Shown piece by piece: positions 53,254 to 62,414 of a stretch of DNA of 64,000 nt. Position 1 is the first letter of the stretch. Every line of letters starts with the position of its first letter. This DNA comes from Pseudomonas reactans. GTDB taxonomy: Bacteria > Pseudomonadota > Gammaproteobacteria > Pseudomonadales > Pseudomonadaceae. Location of the stretch: positions 160,396 through 224,395 of the forward strand of contig NZ_JACAPG010000023.1 of NCBI RefSeq assembly GCF_013385825.1, read 5' to 3'. The position numbers were made by a program, and so were the translations under genes. Below the pieces are notes generated by a model, which saw only the letters and a program-made list of their open reading frames with translations, was not told the origin of the DNA and searched no databases.

Positions 53254-53280
53254 TCTTCCAGCCACGGGATGGCTGGAAGA
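53254..53280 (-). promoter_or_regulatory. RBS-sequestering hairpin before the AraC gene
   Basis: TCTTCCAGCCA/TGGCTGGAAGA forms a perfect 11-base-pair stem with loop CGGGA. Read on the minus strand, the arm next to the gene holds GGAAGA, which is the likely ribosome binding site, four bases from the ATG at 53249. Confidence 0.5.
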
Positions 53281-53299
53281 GGAGCAAGTTACATGCCGC

Positions 53300-54277
53300 T
53301 CAGTGCAACTCGCCGCACAGGTCCAGCTCCACCAGGCGGCGGACTTCCTGGGTAGCGAGCCCGGCACCGATCAGCGCATTGAGCTTGCCGAACGCTGCTT
53401 CCCGGGTCATGCCGCCGCCGGACAATACGCCCACGCCGCGCAGGCGGCTACCGGCTTCGTAGACGTCCAGCTCTACGCCGCCTTCATGGCATTGGGTGAT
53501 GGCTACGACCGCAATCCCTTCAGTCTGCGCGCGTTGCAGGCTGGCGAGGAACGCGGGGTTGTCGCTTGGCCCGGTGCCGCTGCCGAAGCATTCAAGGATC
53601 AGTGCCTGGATGCCGCTTTCGATCAGCGCATCCAGTTGCGCGGCAGCAATGCCAGGCACCAGCGGCAGCACGCCGACATTGGCCAACGCTTTCGGCTGGC
53701 GAAAATGCAGCGCCGCCGGGATTACATCGGCCTGGGTCACGCCGCCGTTGCGTTGCAATGCGGCAAACGGATGACGGCCAAAACTGCGGATCTTCGCGCA
53801 GCGGGTCGGCGCCATCAGTGCGCCATGGAAATACAGGTGAACGCCGGGCGCCAGGCCTGCCCCCAGGGCAATCAACGCGCCGCTGACGTTTTCCCAGGCA
53901 TCGCTGTCGGGCACGCCGGCGGGCAACATCGAGCCGGTAAACACCACTGGCGCAGGCAGGCCGAGCAATTGGAAACTCATGGCCGCCGCGCTGTAGGCCA
54001 GGGTGTCGGTGCCATGCAGGATCAGTACGCCATCGCAGCCTTCATCCACCGCCTCGACCACGGCCGTGCGCAAACGCTGCCAGTAGTCCGGGGTCATATT
54101 GGCGCTGTCGATCAGTGGCGACATTTCCCGAAAACGCCAGTTGGGCAGTTGCTCGTTGGCAAGCTGTTCGCGCATGCGGGCTTCGAAGCCGGATGCGGGG
54201 GCCAGGCCATTGGCGCTGGCCTGCATGCCGATGGTGCCGCCGGTGTAGAGCACCATGACGTTGTTGGATGCTGACAT
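53300..54277 (-). CDS. ansA: Asparaginase, type I-like
   Basis: 325 residues from the ATG at 54277 (MSASNNVMVLYTGGTIGM). The two catalytic Thr motifs TGGTIG (about 12-17) and LHGTDTLAYSA (about 90) are intact, as is the Lys in CAKIRS. No signal peptide, so it is cytoplasmic, unlike the high-affinity periplasmic type II enzyme. It hydrolyses asparagine to aspartate and ammonia. With aspartase at 56215 and the amino acid symporter between them it makes a plausible Asn/Asp utilisation group. Confidence 0.9.
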   Translation of the reverse strand: MSASNNVMVLYTGGTIGMQASANGLAPASGFEARMREQLANEQLPNWRFREMSPLIDSANMTPDYWQRLRTAVVEAVDEGCDGVLILHGTDTLAYSAAAMSFQLLGLPAPVVFTGSMLPAGVPDSDAWENVSGALIALGAGLAPGVHLYFHGALMAPTRCAKIRSFGRHPFAALQRNGGVTQADVIPAALHFRQPKALANVGVLPLVPGIAAAQLDALIESGIQALILECFGSGTGPSDNPAFLASLQRAQTEGIAVVAITQCHEGGVELDVYEAGSRLRGVGVLSGGGMTREAAFGKLNALIGAGLATQEVRRLVELDLCGELH

Positions 54278-54294
54278 TGAGATTCTCCTGAACG

Positions 54295-54337
54295 AAAAAC
54301 GCCGCCGGGCCCAGAGCATGCCCAAGGCGAGGCGGCG
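54295..54337 (-). terminator. Intrinsic terminator after the AGCS symporter gene
   Basis: On the minus strand, CGCCGCC and GGCGGCG form a stem around a GC-rich loop, followed by T5 (A-run at 54295-54299 on the plus strand). It separates the symporter from ansA. Confidence 0.65.
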
Positions 54338-54353
54338 TGTCATCTATCTACGC

Positions 54354-55799
54354 TTAGCGTTGCGTTTGAGCGTTCAGCTCTGCCGATGGCGCCGCTTCCG
54401 GTTTTACCGGATTGGCCGGCCAGGCCTTGCGGTCCAGGTCCAGGTCAGGGAACTGGCTGGAATCGAACACCGGGGTCTTTATGCCCGCTGCGCGCTGGTT
54501 GTCGTAGTCGTTCAGGATGCGCATGGCGATCTTGAACAGGAACGCCAGGGCGAACAGGTTGACGAACGCGAGCATGGTCATGGTGATGTCAGCAAAGGCG
54601 AACACGGTGCTCAGGTTCTCGATGGAGCCCCAGAAAATCAACACAAGCACCAGTGCGCGGTAGCCCATCAGCACCTTGCGGTTGTTACCGACCAGGAAGC
54701 GCAGGTTGCTCTCGCCGAGGTAGTAGTTGTACATGATCGAAGTGAACACGAACAACGCCAGGGCCACGGAGATGAACATGCGGCCCCAGTCGCCGACCAC
54801 AGCGGCCAGGGAATTCTGGGTCAGGGCAATGCCGTCGCCTTCAAAGCCTGGGGTGTAGAAGCCGGAAAGCAGGATCAGCAGCGCAGTACAGGTGCAGATC
54901 ACGAAGGTATCGAGGAACACGCTGAACGCCTGGACCACGCCCTGGGCAATCGGGTGTTCTACAGAAGCTACTGCCGCCACGTTAGGCGCACTGCCCAGAC
55001 CGGCTTCGTTGGCGAATACGCCGCGCTTTACACCCATGATAATTGCACTGCCGACCAGGCCACCGAAGGCTTGGTCGAGACCGAAAGCACTCTTGACGAT
55101 GGTCGCGAGCATGGCCGGAACGTGGTCGAATTGCAGCACGATCACATACAGGGTCACGGCGATGTACACCAGGGTCTTGACCGGCACCAGTAGGTCGGCA
55201 ATCGAGGCAATACGCTTGATCCCGCCGATGAACACCAGGCCCAGCAATACAGCCAGCGCAAGGCCGGTGTAGGTGGTGTCGAGGCCGAAGGCGTTGTTCA
55301 GCGAGTGAGTCACTGCGTGGGCTTGCAGGCCATTGAACGCAAAACCAAAGGTCACCAGCAGCAGGAACGCCATGACCATACCCAGCCAGCGCTTCTGCAG
55401 GCCGTGCTGGATGTAGTAGGCCGGGCCGCCACGGTAGGTGCCTTCGGCGTCAGTGCGCTTGTACAACTGGCCGAGGGAGCACTCGATGAAGCTCGACGAC
55501 ATGCCCACCAACGCGGTGACCCACATCCAGAACACCGCACCGGGGCCACCCAGGGTCACGGCAATGCCGACACCGGCGATGTTACCGGCACCCACGCGGC
55601 CGGCCAGGCTGAGCATCAGCGCCTGGAAGGAACTGAGCTGGTCGGAGCTGCTCTTCAGGCTGTCTTTGAACACCGAGAACATGTGGAAAAAGTGACGCAG
55701 TTGAACGAAACGCGAGCGAATCGTGAAATAACCGCCGAGCCCGACAATGAGCACGATCAGTACTTTCCCTGAGAGGAAGTCGTTGATGACTTCGAGCAT
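54354..55799 (-). CDS. Sodium:alanine/amino-acid symporter (AGCS family)
   Basis: 481 residues, about 10-11 membrane segments. AGCS signature elements are GRVGAGNIAGVGIAVTLGGPG at about residues 67-86 (first part quoted only) and RGVFANEAGLGSAPNVAA near 258. These transporters import alanine, glycine or related amino acids with sodium. It is the middle gene between aspartase and asparaginase, all leftward, but separate terminators suggest independent units. Confidence 0.92.
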   Translation of the reverse strand: MLEVINDFLSGKVLIVLIVGLGGYFTIRSRFVQLRHFFHMFSVFKDSLKSSSDQLSSFQALMLSLAGRVGAGNIAGVGIAVTLGGPGAVFWMWVTALVGMSSSFIECSLGQLYKRTDAEGTYRGGPAYYIQHGLQKRWLGMVMAFLLLVTFGFAFNGLQAHAVTHSLNNAFGLDTTYTGLALAVLLGLVFIGGIKRIASIADLLVPVKTLVYIAVTLYVIVLQFDHVPAMLATIVKSAFGLDQAFGGLVGSAIIMGVKRGVFANEAGLGSAPNVAAVASVEHPIAQGVVQAFSVFLDTFVICTCTALLILLSGFYTPGFEGDGIALTQNSLAAVVGDWGRMFISVALALFVFTSIMYNYYLGESNLRFLVGNNRKVLMGYRALVLVLIFWGSIENLSTVFAFADITMTMLAFVNLFALAFLFKIAMRILNDYDNQRAAGIKTPVFDSSQFPDLDLDRKAWPANPVKPEAAPSAELNAQTQR

Positions 55800-56023
55800 G
55801 GAGTGTTCCTCGCTGATTTTTCTAATGGCAAACGCAGGACGGTCCGACCACGCCGCATGGCACCAGGCAGTGCGCGGCAGTTCGACCCCAATCCTTTTGC
55901 GGGTTGTTATTCATGCGGTTTCGCGCTGTATCCGGGCCTCGTTACCGACGGCCGCAGACGCGAAGAGGGGCGGCACTATACCTAGGCGAACGTGATCCGT
56001 CTGCCCGAGTCGATTAAAGGTTT

Positions 56024-56121
56024 GTAGGAGCGAGCTTGCTCGCGAAGGTCGTGAACGATAATGCGTACCTCCTGGATGGACGTGGTGTCTTGCCGTTTTT
56101 CGCGAGCAAGCTCGCTCCTAC
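56024..56121. repeat. REP-type inverted repeat pair
   Basis: Arms GTAGGAGCGAGCTTGCTCGC and GCGAGCAAGCTCGCTCCTAC, nearly identical to the element at 26923, including the GAAGGTCGT stretch after the left arm. It fills the gap between the symporter start and the aspA terminator; the rest of the 415-base gap (55800-56023) shows no gene. Confidence 0.9.
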
Positions 56122-56125
56122 AAGC

Positions 56126-56160
56126 AAAAAAAAGGGCCTGAAGAACGAGCCTTCAGGCCC
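56126..56160 (-). terminator. Intrinsic terminator after aspA
   Basis: GGGCCTGAAG/CTTCAGGCCC is a perfect 10-base-pair stem (56134-56160); on the minus strand it is followed by T8 (A-run at 56126-56133). Confidence 0.9.
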
Positions 56161-56214
56161 TCAAAAGGTGAGAGGTGTCTAGTCCCTCAACCTGGTGAGC
56201 GGTGCAACAAACGC

Positions 56215-57639
<1,425 letters not shown>

Positions 57640-57735
57640 GACGGAAATCATCTCGATAGGGACCCGGAACTGGCCGGAACGCTGCGAATGCTAGGCTTGT
57701 GGAAGTTTTTGGGCCAATGCTGTTAAACACTGGCC

Positions 57736-57752
57736 TATGCACAAACGGCATA
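57736..57752. promoter_or_regulatory. LysR-type operator between aspA and the LysR gene
   Basis: TATGCACAAACGGCATA is a perfect inverted repeat (TATGC-N7-GCATA) of the T-N11-A type recognised by LysR proteins, in the divergent promoter region. Confidence 0.6.
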
Positions 57753-57821
57753 ATGCAGGTGTGACCCGGCTATCATGACGGGCGTGTGTGCCAAAATGGT
57801 GCGTGCCCGTGGGAGGAAGTG

Positions 57822-58730
57822 ATGAACCTTGAGAGCAAATGGCTGGAAGACTTCAGCGCCTTGGCGGCCACCCGCAGCTTTTCCCAGGCGGCGGAGCGAC
57901 GCTTTGTGACCCAGCCGGCGTTCAGCCGACGGATCCGTAGCCTGGAAGCGGCGTTGGGGCTGACGCTGGTCAACCGTTCGCGCACGCCGGTCGAACTGAC
58001 GGCAGCGGGGCAGCTATTTCTGGTGACTGCGCGGACCGTGGTCGAACAACTCGGTGAAGTGCTGCGCCATTTGCATCATCTGGAAGGCGGGCAGGGCGAA
58101 GTCATGCAAGTGGCAGCGGCTCACTCCCTGGCGCTGGGTTTCTTTCCACGCTGGATTGCCCAACTGCGCAACGAAGGCCTGAACATCGCCACGCGGCTGG
58201 TGGCCACCAACGTCGGCGACGCGGTGCACGCCCTGCGCGAAGGCGGTTGTGACTTGATGCTGGCGTTCTACGACCCGGACGCGGCGATGCAGATGGACGC
58301 GGAAATCTTCCCCTCCCTGCACCTGGGCAACACTGAAATGCTGCCGGTATGCGCCGCCGATGCCGATGGCAAGCCGCTGTTCGACCTGGAAGGCGAGGGC
58401 AGCGTGCCGTTGTTGGCCTATAGCGCCGGTGCGTTTCTTGGCCGCTCGGTGCACCTGCTGTTGCGCCAGCGCGCCCTACGCTTTACCACCGTGTATGAAA
58501 CCGCCATGGCTGACAGCCTCAAGAGCATGGCTTTGGAAGGGCTGGGCATCGCCTGGGTGCCGCAACTGAGCGTACGGGCGGAGTTGGCGCGCGGTGAGCT
58601 GGTGGTGTGCGGCGGCCCGCAATGGCATGTGCCGCTGGAAATTCGCCTGTATCGCTGCGCGTTGGTGCGCAAGGCGAATGTGCGCTTGTTGTGGCGCAAG
58701 TTGGAGGGTGGGGCAGCGGGACCGGTTTGA
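57822..58730 (+). CDS. LysR family regulator divergent from aspA
   Basis: 302 residues from the ATG at 57822 with GGGAGGA at 57811-57817; an ATG at 57786 would add 12 residues without a ribosome site. Winged helix at about 3-62 (ALAATRSFSQAAERRFVTQPAFSRRIRSLE), then a substrate-binding domain. It likely controls the divergent aspartase gene through the palindrome at 57736. Confidence 0.9.
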   Translation: MNLESKWLEDFSALAATRSFSQAAERRFVTQPAFSRRIRSLEAALGLTLVNRSRTPVELTAAGQLFLVTARTVVEQLGEVLRHLHHLEGGQGEVMQVAAAHSLALGFFPRWIAQLRNEGLNIATRLVATNVGDAVHALREGGCDLMLAFYDPDAAMQMDAEIFPSLHLGNTEMLPVCAADADGKPLFDLEGEGSVPLLAYSAGAFLGRSVHLLLRQRALRFTTVYETAMADSLKSMALEGLGIAWVPQLSVRAELARGELVVCGGPQWHVPLEIRLYRCALVRKANVRLLWRKLEGGAAGPV

Positions 58731-58794
58731 TGAGACGCGGGTGAGTGTCCTCGCGGCCTGGCGTGCACCCGCCCCCGCAGTGGATACCAAGCGA

Positions 58795-59463
58795 TCAGGC
58801 GAGCTCGCTGAAGTGCTTACGGATATTCGCTCGGTTTTTTTCGCTGTAGGTGAAGTCGTTACCTCGAAATGCGGAGCCGGCGTCGACATTCATGAGCGTA
58901 TCATTCCACCAACCGTTGTATGTGACGGTTGCGTCCTTATGTGTTGCGCCAAACATATGTCCTATTGCATGGGCGATACCTCGGTCATCGTTCAATGCCG
59001 CTACGCCGACTTTCGAGTCTGGTGCGCCGACACCAATGTGGCCGTTAATGGAACTTGGCGTTACAAGTAAATACTTGTGAAGTTTGGCCGAGCTTTCGTT
59101 GATTGGTTTGCTTTGCATTCTTTCAAAACGGGCCATACTTTCTTCAAGATCTCGATGCACATTGCCTTTGTATTTATATTGAAAGGCACGTAGGTTTGGA
59201 TCCTGATTGAGGGTTATCTCAACCTTACGTCCGGTTGCCTTTTCTAACTCTTTTTTGGCCGCATTAAGGTTTTTTTTCATCAGCTCACCGTCGAAGGTGG
59301 GATACGGAATGTCTTCATGTAGGATAACTTCAATGTGGATAGGGTTTTTAGACGCTGGGGGAGTGGGCTTTTCACCCACGTTAATAAGGTGTCTAAAATC
59401 GAATGGTGATCGGTTAATTTGATTCACGGTATGGCTTCCTAAGTTGTATAAAAGAGCGTTCAA
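58795..59463 (-). CDS. Metzincin-like protein with an inactivated catalytic site
   Basis: 222 residues with no signal peptide. The zinc motif of metzincins (HExxHxxGxxH) reads HAIGHMFGATH: the three zinc-binding His and the Gly remain, but the catalytic Glu is Ala (codon GCA; one base from GAA). DTLMNVD downstream looks like the Met-turn. The gene and its upstream gap are clearly more AT-rich than the surroundings, which suggests transfer. It may be an inactive protease, a zinc-binding or decoy protein, or a recently mutated toxin. No partner gene is evident. Confidence 0.7.
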   Translation of the reverse strand: MNALLYNLGSHTVNQINRSPFDFRHLINVGEKPTPPASKNPIHIEVILHEDIPYPTFDGELMKKNLNAAKKELEKATGRKVEITLNQDPNLRAFQYKYKGNVHRDLEESMARFERMQSKPINESSAKLHKYLLVTPSSINGHIGVGAPDSKVGVAALNDDRGIAHAIGHMFGATHKDATVTYNGWWNDTLMNVDAGSAFRGNDFTYSEKNRANIRKHFSELA

Positions 59464-59691
59464 TTAAACAAGATGTTCCGATGTTGTAAATATTGTGATT
59501 GTTACCTTAAGTTTTTCATGTCAAAGGGTTATCGCTACATATTTAAAGTGGTTGTTATTTTTGGCAGTGCTCGATAGGGACTTATGTTGCGATTGACGCC
59601 TTCATTTGGTTGACTTTTAAGTCAGATAAACCTCTTTGCGAGGCACGTGACAGATGGTCGTCGAAGGGGCTGTTTATCTTGATTATTACGG
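59464..59691. other. AT-rich intergenic DNA upstream of the metzincin-like gene
   Basis: An AT-rich stretch with no open frame of note and no recognisable repeat. It presumably contains the promoter of the leftward metzincin-like gene and, at its right end, that of the purE leader. Confidence 0.5.
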
Positions 59692-59778
59692 TATACTGCG
59701 CGGCCTTCGGCCGGTCCAACCGGCCTTAATTCGTACACCAAGCCACGCCGGATTTCCCGCGTGGCTTGTTGTTTTTTG
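59692..59778 (+). promoter_or_regulatory. purE leader with promoter -10, alternative hairpins and terminator
   Basis: TATACT (59692-59697) is a good -10 element. Next, CGGCC-TTC-GGCCG (59701-59713) and GGCCGGT-CCA-ACCGGCC share the middle GGCCG strand, so only one can form at a time. Then CAAGCCACGC/GCGTGGCTTG (59739-59768) makes a perfect 10-base-pair stem followed by TTGTTTTTT, an intrinsic terminator 38 bases before purE. The layout is that of a transcription attenuator. No known riboswitch family is recognised. Confidence 0.55.
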
Positions 59779-59815
59779 ACGCGCCTGCGGGCGCCCAGAG
59801 AGAAGAGGCACGACG

Positions 59816-60307
59816 ATGAGTGCATTGGTTGGCGTGATCATGGGCTCCAAGTCCGATTGGTCCACCCTTAGCCACACCGCCGATATGCTGGAAAAACTCG
59901 GCATTCCGTATGAAGTGAAAGTGGTCTCTGCCCACCGCACCCCGGACTTGCTGTTCCAGTATGCCGATGAAGCAGAATCCCGTGGCATCGAGGTGATCAT
60001 CGCCGGTGCCGGCGGTGCAGCGCACCTGCCAGGCATGTGTGCGGCCAAGACCCACCTGCCGGTGCTTGGCGTGCCGGTGCAATCGGCGATGCTCTCGGGC
60101 GTGGACTCGCTGTTGTCCATCGTGCAGATGCCGGCTGGCATTCCGGTGGCGACCCTGGCGATCGGCAAGGCTGGCGCGATCAACGCCGCCCTGCTGTCCG
60201 CCAGCATCCTGGGCGCCAAGCACCCGCAGTTCCACGCGGTGCTGAAAAAATTCCGTGCTGAGCAGACAGACAGCGTGCTGGACAATCCAGACCCACGCAT
60301 CGCCTGA
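59816..60307 (+). CDS. purE: N5-carboxyaminoimidazole ribonucleotide mutase
   Basis: 163 residues. Class I PurE: GSKSDWSTL near residue 11, SAHRTPD with the catalytic His near 40, and AGAGGAAHLPGM near 65. It converts N5-CAIR to CAIR in purine synthesis, working with PurK. The ATG at 59816 is preceded by AGAGAAGAGG. It forms an operon with purK, 11 bases on. Confidence 0.95.
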   Translation: MSALVGVIMGSKSDWSTLSHTADMLEKLGIPYEVKVVSAHRTPDLLFQYADEAESRGIEVIIAGAGGAAHLPGMCAAKTHLPVLGVPVQSAMLSGVDSLLSIVQMPAGIPVATLAIGKAGAINAALLSASILGAKHPQFHAVLKKFRAEQTDSVLDNPDPRIA

Positions 60308-60318
60308 GGTTGTTGACG

Positions 60319-61404
60319 ATGAAAATCGGTGTAATCGGTGGCGGCCAACTGGGCCGCATGCTGGCCCTGGCGGGAACCCCGCTGGGGATGAACTTCGCTT
60401 TCCTGGATCCGGCCCCGGACGCCTGCGCGGCCGCGTTGGGTGAACACCTGCGGGCTGACTACAGCGACCCGGACCACCTGCGCCAACTGGCCGACGAAGT
60501 CGACCTGGTGACGTTTGAGTTCGAAAGCGTCCCGGCTGAAACCGTGGCGTTCCTGTCGCAGTTCGTGCCGGTGTACCCGAGCGCCGAAGCCTTGCGCATC
60601 GCCCGCGATCGCTGGTTCGAGAAAAGCATGTTCAAGGACCTGGGCATCCCGACCCCGGCCTTCGCCGACATCCAGTCCCAGGCGGACCTGGACGCGGCCG
60701 TCGCCAGCATCGGCCTGCCGGCCGTGTTGAAAACCCGCACCCTGGGTTATGACGGCAAGGGCCAGAAAGTCCTGCGTAACCCCGCTGACGTAGTGGGCAC
60801 CTTTGCCGAACTGGGCAGCGTTGCGTGCCTTTTGGAAGGCTTCGTGCCGTTCACCGGTGAAGTCTCGCTGATCGCCGTGCGTGCCCGTGATGGCGAAACC
60901 CGCTTCTACCCGTTGGTGCACAACACCCACGACAGCGGCATCCTCAAGCTGTCCGTGGCCAGCACCGACCACCCGTTGCAGGCCCTGGCGGAAGATTATT
61001 CCAGCCGTGTGCTCAAGCAGCTGGATTACGTCGGCGTGATGGCGTTCGAGTTCTTTGAAGTCGACGGTGGCCTCAAGGCCAACGAAATCGCCCCGCGCGT
61101 GCACAACTCCGGGCACTGGACCACCGAAGGCGCCGAGTGCAGCCAGTTCGAAAACCACCTGCGGGCGGTAGCGGGCTTGCCGCTGGGTTCCACGGCCAAG
61201 GTCGGCGAGAGCGCCATGCTCAACTTCATCGGCACCGTGCCTGCGGTGAATAAAGTCATCGCCATCGACGACTGCCATCTGCACCACTACGGCAAGGCCT
61301 TCAAGGCTGGGCGCAAGGTCGGCCACGCCAACCTGCGCTGTAAGGATCGCGCAACGCTGCAAGCGCAGATCCTCAAGGTTGAAGCGCTGATCGCCGAGCA
61401 ATAA
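60319..61404 (+). CDS. purK: N5-carboxyaminoimidazole ribonucleotide synthase
   Basis: 361 residues from the ATG at 60319 (MKIGVIGGGQLGRM). ATP-grasp fold; visible are the N-terminal GGGQLGRML, KTRTLGYDGKGQ near residue 145, EGFVPF, and NEIAPRVHNSGHWT near 255 with the ATP/Mg residues. It makes N5-CAIR from AIR, bicarbonate and ATP for PurE. Confidence 0.95.
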   Translation: MKIGVIGGGQLGRMLALAGTPLGMNFAFLDPAPDACAAALGEHLRADYSDPDHLRQLADEVDLVTFEFESVPAETVAFLSQFVPVYPSAEALRIARDRWFEKSMFKDLGIPTPAFADIQSQADLDAAVASIGLPAVLKTRTLGYDGKGQKVLRNPADVVGTFAELGSVACLLEGFVPFTGEVSLIAVRARDGETRFYPLVHNTHDSGILKLSVASTDHPLQALAEDYSSRVLKQLDYVGVMAFEFFEVDGGLKANEIAPRVHNSGHWTTEGAECSQFENHLRAVAGLPLGSTAKVGESAMLNFIGTVPAVNKVIAIDDCHLHHYGKAFKAGRKVGHANLRCKDRATLQAQILKVEALIAEQ

Positions 61405-61508
61405 GGCAAGTCTGACGGGAACCATTGGTGACCGTCGTCTCTCTGATTGCAGGATGCCAAAGCCTGACTAGGCTTTGGCATAGCTCACTTCAATCAGAGG
61501 GAAATGCC

Positions 61509-61754
61509 ATGGGTATCATCGGAACCATCTTTATCGGCTTGATCGTCGGCCTGCTGGCGCGTTTCCTGAAACCAGGCGACGACAGCATGGGTTGGATCAT
61601 GACCATCCTGCTGGGTATCGCCGGCTCCCTGGCCGCGACCTACGGTGGTCAGGCGCTGGGTATCTACCAAGCGGGCCAAGGTGCAGGCTTCATCGGTGCC
61701 CTGGTTGGCGCGATCATCCTGCTGGTGATCTACGGCCTGATCAAAAAGAAGTAA
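61509..61754 (+). CDS. GlsB/YeaQ/YmgE family membrane protein
   Basis: 81 residues from the ATG at 61509 with GAGGGAAA upstream. Three hydrophobic segments rich in Gly (IIGTIFIGLIVGLLAR, MTILLGIAGSLAATYGG, FIGALVGAIILLVIYG) define the small transglycosylase-associated/YeaQ family, often induced by stress. No specific biochemical role is known. It stands alone downstream of purK. Confidence 0.9.
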   Translation: MGIIGTIFIGLIVGLLARFLKPGDDSMGWIMTILLGIAGSLAATYGGQALGIYQAGQGAGFIGALVGAIILLVIYGLIKKK

Positions 61755-61831
61755 TCAGCCGACAAAGTCCTCTGCGCTGCGCAGGCGCAGGGGGCTAGAA
61801 TGCTCGGCACTTGTACTTGCCGAGCTTCTCC

Positions 61832-62368
61832 ATGCGCCGTCTTCTGTTGATTCTCCTTTTGCTGGGCCCTGGCCTGGCGTACGCCGGTGAACTGCCGGAA
61901 ACCGACTGGCTTGACCTGATGCCGCTTTCCGACCAGAAAGCCCTCGAAGCCATGCCCGAGATCGACCACAACTCCCCCGAAGCCCAGGGCACCTTTACCG
62001 AAAAAGGTGGCTTGAAGCAGAGCAAGGGCTTGCCGGCGGTGATGTATTCGACCAAGACCGTGGGCGCCATGAACGGCAAGAACATCCGCATCGGCGGCTA
62101 CCCGGTGCCGTTGGAAACCGACGCCAAGGGCCGCAGCACCTTGTTTTTCCTGGTGCCGTACCCAGGCGCCTGCATCCATGTGCCGCCACCACCACCTAAC
62201 CAGTTGGTGCTGGTGCGCTACCCCAAGGGCTTGAAGCTGGATGATATCTATACGCCGCTGTGGGTCACCGGCACTCTCAAGGTCGAGAAGGTCAACAACG
62301 ACCTGGCCGATGCTGCCTATGCCCTGGATGCCGGGAAAGTACGGGTGGTCAAAGAGTCGGATCTTTAA
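61832..62368 (+). CDS. DUF3299 exported protein
   Basis: 178 residues from the ATG at 61832 with a signal peptide (MRRLLLILLLLGPGLAYAG). The conserved region MNGKNIRIGGYPVPLE, then LVPYPGACIHVPPPPPNQ and YTPLWVTGTLKVE, is typical of DUF3299 lipoprotein-like envelope proteins; the CxH segment could bind metal. Function unknown; relatives sit near ABC transporters, but not here. Confidence 0.82.
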   Translation: MRRLLLILLLLGPGLAYAGELPETDWLDLMPLSDQKALEAMPEIDHNSPEAQGTFTEKGGLKQSKGLPAVMYSTKTVGAMNGKNIRIGGYPVPLETDAKGRSTLFFLVPYPGACIHVPPPPPNQLVLVRYPKGLKLDDIYTPLWVTGTLKVEKVNNDLADAAYALDAGKVRVVKESDL

Positions 62369-62374
62369 CCGGTT

Positions 62375-62402
62375 GTCGTCCGCACTTAGCGGTGCGGACG
62401 AC
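62375..62402. terminator. Hairpin between convergent genes
   Basis: GTCGTCCGCAC/GTGCGGACGAC is a perfect 11-base-pair stem with loop TTAGCG, between the DUF3299 gene and the convergent toxin-like gene. A T run is missing on either side. Confidence 0.5.
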
Positions 62403-62414
62403 GAGCGCGTCGCG

